Positions 55,018 to 64,000 of a stretch of 64,000 nt of DNA are shown piece after piece. The DNA is from Cytidiella melzeri (Eukaryota > Basidiomycota > Agaricomycetes > Polyporales > Irpicaceae), in NCBI GenBank assembly GCA_022592445.1, contig JABYQR010000176.1, positions 1-64,000 of the forward strand, written 5' to 3'. The translations under genes and the position numbers were made by a program. Below the pieces are notes generated by a model. The model worked only from the letters and a program-made list of their open reading frames with translations, made no database searches and was not told where the DNA came from. Each line of letters starts with the position of its first letter. Position 1 is the stretch's first letter.

Positions 55018-57455
55018 TTAGAAGACATGTGACACATAGTATTGGCTCTGAGCAAGAGTTACCAGTACTTTGGAAGCTAACTACCAAATCTCAATCCCTA
55101 CATTCTTGGACAATGTAAATTTGTGGCTGCATTAGTGGTGAGTACTGTATCTGATTGTGCCACAAAGTTTCACAACTGTTAGTTGCTCTCTAAGCAGGAG
55201 TTACAATCAGGACACAGCCTGTGGCAGTTGCAATGGGGGTGAGGCAGTTCAGACATCAACAGGACATGGTTGCATCAGCAGCAAGCACTGCATTGGATTG
55301 TTGCACAAATGTTCACAACCATTAGTTGCTCTCTAAGGAGGAGATCCAATCTAAACACAACCTGTGGAAGTTCTAGTGGGGCTGATACAGTTGAGACATC
55401 AACAGGATGTGGTTTCATCAGCATAGAGCACTGCCTTTGATTCTTCCATACAGTTTCACAACCACCAGTTGCTCTACAAGCAGGAGTTACAATCAGAACA
55501 CAGTCTGTGGCAGTTTCAATAGGAGTGAGGCAGTTCAGACATCAACAGGACGTAGTTGCATCAGAATAAAGCACTGCCTTTGATTCTTCCATACAGTTTC
55601 ACAATCACAAGTTGCTCTATAACCATGAGTTACAATCAGAACATAGTCTGTGGCAGTTCCAATAGGGGTGATGCAGCTCAGACATCAACAAGACATGGTT
55701 GCATCAGCAGCAAGCTCTGCATTGGATTGTTCCACAAAGTTTCACAACCATTAATTGCTCACTCAGGAGGGGTTGCAATCAGAACATAGCCTGTGGTGGT
55801 TCTGATGGGGCTGAGGCAGTTCAAACATGAACAGGACGTGGTTGCATCAGCATAGAGCACTGCCTTTGATTCTTCCATACAGTTTCACAACCACCAGTTA
55901 CTCTATAAGCAGGAGTTACAATCAGAACACAGCCTGTGGCAGTTCTAGTGGGGCTGATACAGTTGAGCCATCAACAGGACGTGGTTGCATCAGCATAGAG
56001 CACTGCCTTTGATTCTTCCATACAGTTTCACAACCACCAGTTTCTCCACAAGAAGGAGATACAATCAGAACACAGCCTTTGACAGGTCTAATGGGGGTGA
56101 GGTAGCGCAGATATCAGCCAGACGTGGTTTTATCAGCAGCCAGCGCTGCATTCAATTGGTCCACTAAGTTTCACAACCACTACTTTCTAAGCAAGAGTTA
56201 CAACTGTGGCAGTTTCAATGGGAGTGAGGCAGTTCAGACATCAACGGTGCATGGTTGCGTTGGCCGCAAGCACTGCATTCAATTGGTCACAAGTTTTCAC
56301 AAACACTTCTCCCTAAGCAGGAGTTACAATCAGAACACAGTCTGTGGCAGTTCCAATAGGGGTGATGCAGCTCAGACTGTGGTTGCATCAGCAGCAACCA
56401 CTGCATCAGATTGTTCCACAAAGTTTCACAACCATGAGTTGCTCTCTAAGGAGGAGTTACAATCACAACACAGCCTGTGGCAGTTCTAGTGGGGCTGATG
56501 CAGTTCAAACATCAACAGGACGTGGTTGCATCACCATAGAGCACTGCCTTTAATTCTTCCACACGGTTTCACAACCACTAGTTGCTCTATAAGCAGGAGT
56601 TACAATCAGAACCCAGCCTGTGGCAGCTCCAATGGGGTTGAGGCAGTGCAGACATCAACAGGATACATGTAACATGTTTCAGCAATTGATCCAATGAGAC
56701 ACCCTCAAGCCCTTCGTTCTTGAAGCAAGTAATTTTCTAGAATCAGCAGTGAACACTGCACAAGATTAATGGCAAGATAGATGGAGCTCCTTGCTACCAT
56801 TAGTGACTATCTTCATCAATGTATGGCTCCTGTTCCCACAACCAAATTTATCAATTGTAGTACAGTCACTTTATCCCAGATCAAGTTGCCTATCAAAGGT
56901 GTCACCAATAGCAAATGCCTGTAATTCAGTCAATATTGATGACCAGATGGCTTGGCAAGGTCCTTACCAGGCACAGAATTGTTTACTGAGGTTCTTTGTG
57001 ATAACAAGTCACAGGTGCAATTAACTATTTCATGCTATATGATTTATTCAATTTGCTATCAATAACAAAATCACTTGTAGCTCTGCTCCTGCAGTTTACC
57101 AAATTGTATCTAGACTATTTAACATAGTTCAACACCATTAAGAAGAAGACGCATGTCAAACAACCTTCATCTCCATGCTCTACTCCACAAACTTGTTTCA
57201 ATTCTGTACTCACACCCATTGTTGCACTTCAAACGATACAGCATAGTCCCTCTTTTTCATGAATGATTGTGTGCTCCAGTGAGGACAAACCACCAACTTA
57301 CTATACATTACTCATTGGAAAAGATATTCCCAACAAAATTACTTGTTCAGGCTTCTACCAGCACCAAGTTTACTTACAAATCTTGCCCCAAAAGTAATAT
57401 TTCATTCAATCCTCAGGAATTGTACTTGCCGCTTACCGGCCTTGCTAACGCTAGT
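55018..57455 (+). mobile_element. Helentron-like copy H10 (long array plus 3' end)
   Basis: Contiguous with the H9 helicase start. The array (about 55130-56640) has about ten units; landmarks GGTTGCAT/GGTTTCAT at 55268, 55411, 55554, 55697, 55840, 55983 and 56126 are exactly 143 bp apart, followed by shorter units. The 3' region follows, with the 3' end at 57455 (GCTAACGCTAGT). The right flank is internal sequence of another copy. Confidence 0.75.
55130..56640 (+). repeat. 143-bp tandem array, longest in the window
   Basis: Each unit carries GAGTTACAATCAGAACACAG, CAGTTC(A/T)A(A/G)T-(A/G)GGG, CAGACATCAACAGGAC and TTTCACAACCA. Variation among units is about 10-20 percent by eye. Short frames in it (..HRALPLILPYSFTTTS..) are by-products. 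Confidence 0.85.
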
Positions 57456-58957
57456 ACTACAATTGATAAATTTGGTTGCGGGAACAGGAGCCATACATTG
57501 ATGAAGATAGTCACTAATGGTAGCAAGGAGCTCCATCTATCTTGCCATTAAACTTGTGCAGTGTTCACTGCTGATTCTAGATAATTACTTGCTTCAAGAA
57601 TGAAGGGCTTGAGGGTGTCTCATTGGATCAATTCCTGAAACATGTTACATGGGTCCTGTTGACGTCTGCACTGCCTCACCCCCATTGGAGCTGCCACAGG
57701 CTGGGTTCTGATTGTAACTCCTGCTTATAGAGCAACTAGTGGTTGTGAACCTGTGTGGAAGAATCAAAGGCAGTGCTCTATGGTGATGCAACCATGTCCT
57801 GTTCATGTTTGAACTGCCTCAGCCCCATCAGAACCACCACAGGCTATGTTCTGATTGCAACCCCTCCTGAGTGAGCAATTAATGGTTGTGAAACTTTGTG
57901 GAACAATCCAATGCAGAGCTTGCTGCTGATGCAACCATGTCTTGTTGATGTCTGAGCTGCATCACCCCTATTGGAACTGCCACAGACTATGTTCTGATTG
58001 TAACTCATGGTTATAGAGCAACTTGTGATTGTGAAACTGTATGGAAGAATCAAAGGCAGTGCTTTATTCTGATGCAACTACGTTTTGTTGATGTCTGAAC
58101 TGCCTCACTCCTATTGAAACTGCCACAGACTGTGTTCTGATTGTAACTCCTGCTTGTAGAGCAACTGGTGGTTGTGAACATTTGTGCAACAATCCAATGC
58201 AGTGCTTGCTGCTGATACAACCATGTCCTGTTGATGTCTGAACTGCCTCACCCCCATTGCAACTGCCACAGGCTGTGTCCTGATTGTAACTCCTGCTTAG
58301 AGAGCAACTAACAGTTGTGAAACTTTGTGGCACAATCAGATACTGTACTCACTACTAATGCAGCCAAAAATTTACATTGTCCAAGAATGTAGGGGTTGTG
58401 AATTTGTAGTTAGCTTCCAAAGTACTAGTAATTCTTGCTCAGAGGCAATACTATGTGTGGCATGTCTTCCAATTGTATTCCTTGTTCAAAGAGCAAGCAA
58501 TGTCTATGGATTGCTGCACATGTACCTGATCAAAATTTGACATCATTTGCCAGCAGGAGTGGAGTTTGAATCTGAGTCTGGAAGACCATTTTCAGTAGAC
58601 TGGCCATAATGTGCTCAATCCCACTTCAATTGACAGGATGTTTGTACCAGGATGTTGCTACAAGATAGGGCTATCCAATGGTGTAATATGTGTACAAATC
58701 TGTACCCATATGCAGTCTGTAAAAATCTAAAACTGCATTTTGATTGCAAAAGTGACCTGATACAAAGTTATAAAGGGCTGATAACAAGGCCAGTGTGATG
58801 CCATCAGCTGGATTCATTGCTTTGTTATTGACACTGTTATTGTCTGTAGTCTGCCATCAAATTCCCACACTTTGGGGGACAAAAAGGTCACATCTGAAAA
58901 GGCATCAATGTGCTGGAGCACACTGGAACAATTCTTCTTCATTCTTCAGGAATTGTA
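57456..58957 (-). mobile_element. Helentron-like copy H11 (5' part; 3' end displaced)
   Basis: Minus-oriented with its 5' end at 58957 (TACAATTCCTGAAGAATG), array at about 57650-58340 and helicase-start remnant at about 58485-58520. Its 3' portion is interrupted by H10, whose end abuts it at 57455. Its 5' end interrupts the Rep-linker gene at 58958. Confidence 0.75.
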
Positions 58958-61090
58958 ACAGCTAGGTGTTGTATCATCTACTGTTGGTAGACATTGGATA
59001 TCAACAGAGTGGTCATCTGCATTCAACAACCCATTCCTTTTGAGCATGTCTTCAGTATCCATCATACGTTCTAGCTGTAATATTGTTGATCTGTCAATAG
59101 GTCCCATGTCTGTTACATTATGCTCATCAAAACCACATTGTTCTGAATCAAGTATACCATTGAATTCTTCTTCAATCTCGTCTAGCATGTCATCACCAAA
59201 GTATGAAGGCATAGAAACAACATCTAGATTTTTAGTTTTTCATGGTGCTGCAAAATCATCTCTGGCATCATAACACTCATATCGCAGATTGAAATTATTC
59301 ATAACACATGTGTATTGCTGGGGAAATTTGTAGTTGTTGAACGCATCGCTCCAAGTCAAGTCTTTTGACTTTAACTCTAAACCTGAGCGCCATGGTTTGA
59401 AAAGTGTCAGCATAGTCATACAGTAGTCTTCTCGATTGCCTTTATCTTCTCGCGGTAGGATACCACCTACAAAGTCAGGGATCTTAGCATGATGCTCTTC
59501 TAACATTTGCACTTGATGTGTTTCACACTGTGGGTGGTCTTGCATAAACATGGCTTGTCGATGATAATCCTTATTCCGACGCCCTTTGATATTTCTGTCC
59601 ATTGAAGGAACAGGTTCAGACTGATCAACACCCAAACTATTTACTAGTGTATCGGAATCTGATGTGAGATCTTCATCATTGAAATCATCAGATTCTTCCT
59701 CAGCATAATTGTCAGCTGAAGTGTCCTCTGAATCGTAATCATTGTTGTTGTCTCTGTCACTGTTGCTATCAAGGTTGTCACCCTCAATAATAGGAAGCTG
59801 TCGCCAGTGCGCTACATTCATTTCAAGGTAATATTCATCTAAGCCTGTAGATGTGTACAGTTCTGAAGTGACTCCCAGGTAGTATCACCTTCTTCCCACT
59901 TGAGGTTGAATATAACCCGTTCCTGTCCATTTTATACATCTTTGATCTACTTATGGGTAATGATTGATTCCACAAGCCATTCTCCAGCTGGAACCTTTGA
60001 TTTTGTTTTTTTAACTGGTTTTCTAGGTGTTTTGTTCGACAGACGTATCCAATCATACAGTGATACATCATGATATTTCTCTGGACGATACATATAGTTG
60101 TGAACTGGGGATAAGCCTACTATGCCGCGTACATTCTTGCCAATTGCAAGCTTTACTTCTGTGTTCCGTGAAGTGTCAATTGTAACTGGTGTATTGTCAG
60201 CTACTGCCGAGGATTGACCAGTGTGTTCACCAGCAATATGCTCATGTACATCACGTACTTCATGAACATAACGTCTCCAATAAAACCTTTGAAACTTATG
60301 ATCTGTATAATGATCTGGATGTTAAAGAAGATACATTGAGGCCATTGGCGACCCAATCTCACTCTGCGAAGTCAGTGCATTGACAATTTTTGTAATCAAC
60401 AAACGTGTTTTCTTTAGTCTGTCTTCATTGACATCATTGTTAGCCTCTGCCTGTCGTGTAAATACTGTCTTCACCGCATCAAACATTACATGTGTTTCAA
60501 TGGGGATTTTGTAATGTACTCAGTAACGTATGCAATGACAGACTTGATTGCAGTTCCAGATTGCAAGCTGGTGACATCTGTATTACACCGTAGCAAGTAA
60601 GAAACCATAGGAGTAAATGTATTCAGCCATGCCTCTCCCTTTTTCATGTTGAGTGCCCCAGTCTCTGGGTCAAGTGATGTTTGGGCATAAACCTCACGCG
60701 GGAATCTTGACTTACAATTTGGATGTGATTTGGTGGTACATCCCTCATGGCATTTATGTATGTTTGATAAGTATATGATCTCATTGGCAGTACATTGATA
60801 ATCATTCCACCATTTGCCAGCCTCTGAACACTGAGTACAATGAAGACATTGATTCGAGCAATATGGAACAGGTGCTTCAGGAAGTGACAAAGTAGGAGCA
60901 ACGTGGTCAGGCTGTTTGGCTGATAGTTTTACCAACTTGTCATGCATTTTGTCCATAGTTGAGTTGTAAAACTCACCTGCATGTGTAGCTTCAAGGTATT
61001 CTACCATATGTCTTTGAAAGTCTGATTGATTATCCATTATTCTATCACGTATCTCTTGTGGAGATAAACTGTGCTTGACATCAGGGAAAA
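58958..61090 (-). pseudogene. Helitron Rep C-terminal part and Rep-helicase linker
   Basis: Minus strand. Opens at about 61070 with HSLSPQEIRDRIMDNQSDFQ, HMVEYLEATHAGEFYNSTMD, a Cys-rich part (CSNQCLHCTQC), NCKSRFPREVYAQTSLDPET and VIAYVTEYITKSPLKH. After a frame change come ...MYRPEKYHDVSLYDWIRL, an acidic stretch (DNNNDYDSEDTSADN), YCMTMLTLFKPWRSGLEL, NNFNLRYECYDARDDFAAP and ILDSEQCGFDEHN, ending where H11 inserts at 58958. In Helitron proteins the HUH nickase motif lies just upstream of the SPQEIRDRI segment; that part is missing here. Walker A would follow the cut end. Confidence 0.85.
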
Positions 61091-61665
61091 CCTCTCCGGG
61101 CGAGAATAGCTTGACAGCGCTAGCTAGCGCTTGCCGAGCACCTCTTCGTCTCAAGCTCTGCAAGCTTGGTTCTTCAAGCTGAAGCTTAGTCGAAGCCGAG
61201 CTCCAGCCAAACAAGCCTCATATAGTCAACAAGAAGCTATACAGAAGTCGATGCGAGCATTTTGTGCAGACATGTAGCTACGGCATAGATAGCATAGTAA
61301 AAGATAATGGACGGGTGGTATAGATTTGGTTAACTATGGTCACGTTGGAAGAAAATGATTGAGAAGAGCCAAAACCAAGGAGTCCATGGGGATGATACTG
61401 ATAGGTGTCCGTCAAGAAATTATTAGCTAATGAAAATGATGTCGATGAAAAGTGGGTAAATACCAAGGCAAGGGCCGAGATGGTTCAGCGAAGGGGATAT
61501 GTGGTGATCGCGCGAGACTTGCGAAGGTGGAGAGGCCGCCTAATCCTCCACGGGACTCATGTTGTCATAGTCGGCATCGTCAACGAGAGGAACCGGAACA
61601 AAATCTTGAGAATGATGTGACCTGAAAGCAGTTAATCAGTACGTTCAAATCGCGTCGACAAAAAC
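61091..61665. other. No recognisable gene; junction sequence
   Basis: Just beyond the Rep truncation is a CTTGACAGCGCTAGCTAGCG segment with repeated AAGCTT/CAAGCT words (61100-61200), possibly the end of another repeat. The rest up to the DUF6532 stop shows nothing recognisable. Confidence 0.3.
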
Positions 61666-63967
61666 TCACATGGCGACACGGAAAAACTTGCGCTTCAGCT
61701 GCAAGTATTTACCCTCGTTGTTTGACCGTAGTCTCGCGAGCCGTTGTTCAACTCGGCGATAGAGGGGTGCGAAAACGCTTCCGTCAAATTTGAGTGGGAC
61801 TTGGCAACCAGAGGACCACTCGCTCAGGGCTGCGCCAATCTGAATGATAGTGTGAGATGAATTGCATCGGCACACGGAAATGAACGTACAGCAGCAGATG
61901 CAAGGCAAATCATGGGGTCGGTGACCATCTGGGAACCCTCGGGCCCAAACACGTCGTTGTTTGCTGAAAGCATCTTCTTGCCGATAGAGGAATCTCCCTT
62001 GAAAAAAGCTTGCGCGATCACCGAACTAATGGTTGGATGTTGGAATAGCTTGGCTTTGTCGGTACCAAGTGCGCCGTCATCCTTGGGAGTGGTTAATAGA
62101 TATAATTGGTTTTGAATGGTTGTCGGCTCACAGAGACATTGCAGAGGAAAAGGAACTGCTCTTGGAAAAGATACGTCTTGATGAGCTTTTGACGCCCTTC
62201 CTTGGTCAATCCAGTAATACTGTACCCGTCTGGGACAAGGGCGCCGGCAACCTGCTTAACGTTGCCGCGGAATTGGGAGACGTGGTCACGAAGCTGGTCG
62301 GAGTGAGTCCTTGTCCAGACAAAATGTATTAGAATAGAATCAACGTACAGGCTTTCGGACAGACTTCGCGTTGAGGCCGTGGAAATTGTGTTGAATGAGC
62401 TGCACAACTTGTGTATACCCTAGGCTCCGGGCGACTTGCAACATTTGATCCCTGGTCACGATATCAGGGCGAAGGGGCCAAGCTCCGGCCCCATTTTCGC
62501 GCACATGCTCCAGGACAAGGGGTACTTTGACCATTTGGACGATTTCTCGTAATTGGGTGTTGAGGGTCTCGGCGGTTGCTGACGGTGTTGATGCAGTCAC
62601 AATGTTTGCAGGTGTACCTATCGAGGTGTCGGGCGGAGGGTTGCGGTTGGAAAATGCAGCGGCAGCATCTGACGAAGTGCTCAGACGCGGGCGCGACGAA
62701 GAGCTGCTTGGAGGCGCTGGGTCAGGTTTGGCTCCATTTTCGTCAGTAAACTGCGGAGCCTGCAACATATTAGCAAAAATCAGAGCACCTCGTAAGTAAA
62801 ATGCAAGATACCTCATCGCGCTGCTTGGCCTTCGCCTTTGTTCCTTTTGTTGACTTAGTCCGAGTTGAGCATTTGCTGTAGTAAGATTCAAATCAGAACA
62901 TGATGGTCAGTTTAGAGCAGAATCACGTACCGGGACATCGAGTTACCAGTAATGACCTCCTCTTCATGAGCCTCATGGTCAGCTTGAACGTTAGGGGCTG
63001 TGTCGGCAGCATCGACATCAGAATCGTCGACAGCAAGGTAGCCCAGACCAAGAGAGGACTGGCTTGAGTGCCTTGAATGACGCCGCTGGAACTTCGGTGG
63101 TCGATGATCTTCGTCATCCGAGTCTTGCCATTGAGCAATCTAGCTTGGGTTCAGTACAAATTGATGCAGTTCGAGAAACGAATGAGTTACTCACTTCACC
63201 ACTGAGAAGGGTTGCTAGTGCCGCTTCATCGCGTGCTAAATCAAGCATTTCAATGTCTGACTGGTCCCGATCATCATCGTCAACCTCGTCGGCTGCTGAT
63301 CCTTCCTTATCAGACTCGCCAGTATCTTCCGCATCGTTTTTGTTGTCAAGATTGTCGGCACCCTTGCCGCTGCAAGCTGCTGCTGAAGAATATCAGAGTG
63401 GAGGCGAATGTGATGCCAAACTATTTCTCTCACGTTTGATGACTTTGGCACTTCTTGCCTGATTAGTCACAGTTGGACTCTGACTCGCAACGGTCGGGAA
63501 CTCCAGCGTTGGAGAATCTGCGCGCGCATCAACAGCTCGGCCCCGTGTAGCAGGCCTTTTGCGACTATTGGTTGGCGCACGCTCTTGACTCTGAGTCTTC
63601 TGAGCGGTCTCACCACTCGCGGCGACATCGACACTGTCAGTGGACTTGAATACGCGGTTTTCTGTTCCCAAGTCAGTAAATTTGCACATATTCTAGCAAC
63701 AATTAACCAACTCTTGCTACGTTTGGTCCAGGGCTCGACCACAGCCGGCTCATCTTTGTTTTGGTTGCCACCGTGATCCTTCCGCTTCTTTTGGGTGCGC
63801 GGCTCAGTGGGTTCGGTCGGCTGGGTCGACTGACCTTGCTTATTAACATGCTTTTTGTTGCCCTTCACGACATCAGCCCATGCTTTGACTAGAGGTTAGC
63901 AGTGATCCAAACTCCAGAAGCGCAAGGCTTACTTCCAGGGGCCTTGACTTTTGCGGGGCGTGGCCCT
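61666..63967 (-). CDS. DUF6532-domain protein, multi-exon, apparently intact; 5' end uncertain
   Basis: Exons on the minus strand, from the 3' end: 61666-61839, 61890-62081, 62132-62309, 62349-62759, 62812-62875, 62931-63139, 63195-63384, 63434-63661, 63721-about 63900, and an upstream piece near 63930-63965. The N-terminal half is disordered and basic then acidic (QARSAKVIKRERN, DDDDRDQSDIEMLDLARDEA). The C-terminal half is the DUF6532 domain: QLREIVQMVKVPLVLEHV, RGNVKQVAGALVPDGYSITG, LTKEGRQKLIKTYLF, HPTISSVIAQAFFKGDSSIG, CLASAA-IGAALSEWSSGCQV and VFAPLYRRVEQRLARL, stop at 61666. DUF6532 has no known function and is expanded in Agaricomycetes. All inferred introns are 39-59 bases with good donors. 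The start codon may lie beyond the window or at a small exon near 63979. Confidence 0.75.
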
Positions 63968-64000
63968 ACGAATACTCATAAACAACCAATCTGAGTCATT

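Noticed and set aside
55130..56640. Regular repeat array considered as a CRISPR
   Set aside because: Units of 143 bp are contiguous with no unique spacers and no cas genes, and the genome is eukaryotic; this is a Helentron-internal minisatellite.

Overview
The window looks like a transposon-rich, accessory stretch of a basidiomycete genome, most likely an Agaricomycete. The evidence is short GT-AG introns of about 50-70 bases, a KDZ transposase with a CxC2 cysteine cluster, DUF6532 and DUF6533-type genes, and many nested Copia, Gypsy and Helitron/Helentron copies. No bacterial features, tRNA, rRNA or CRISPR array were seen. Few genes look intact: a DUF6532 protein at the right edge (61.7-64 kb, minus strand) and a small secreted protein at 16.8 kb. 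Most other host genes are fragments.

Layout. 0.1-4.2 kb: decayed KDZ transposase gene. 5.6-6.35 kb: fragment of an INO80 subunit Ies1-like gene. 6.48-17.73 kb: a large unit bounded by 198-bp inverted repeats. It carries two paralogous small secreted-protein genes, one broken and one open, each behind the same TATA module and a chain of short leader exons and introns; Helentron-like copies and a Gypsy fragment are nested inside. 17.75-18.87 kb: 5' half of an L-arabinokinase-like gene. 20-24.7 kb: more Helentron material. 27.3-30.9 kb: a peroxisomal ABC (ABCD) pseudogene. 30.9-37.8 kb: a complete Copia element with 170-bp LTRs and a 5-bp target duplication, itself interrupted by a Helentron-like copy. 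38-39.3 kb: DUF6533-type seven-helix pseudogene. 39.8-61.1 kb: Helentron-like copies interleaved with three or four Gypsy fragments. 61.7-64 kb: DUF6532 gene.

The dominant repeat is a Helitron2/Helentron-like family. It has a 5' end starting TACAATTCCTGAAG, the same motif inverted about 36 bp inside a 3' end that finishes CTAG(T), no target duplication, and an internal array of 143-bp repeats. Larger copies encode a PIF1-type helicase fused to a C-terminal ubiquitin-specific-protease-like domain. A separate fragment encodes the Rep-to-helicase linker region, without the HUH site. Nesting order can be read directly: a Helentron lies in a Copia, solo LTRs and a palindromic CACTA-type MITE lie in Helentrons, and Helentrons lie in Helentrons.

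All domain names come from recognising motifs by eye and memory; no search was run. Splice sites are inferred from frame continuity and GT-AG rules. Identities are counts by eye.
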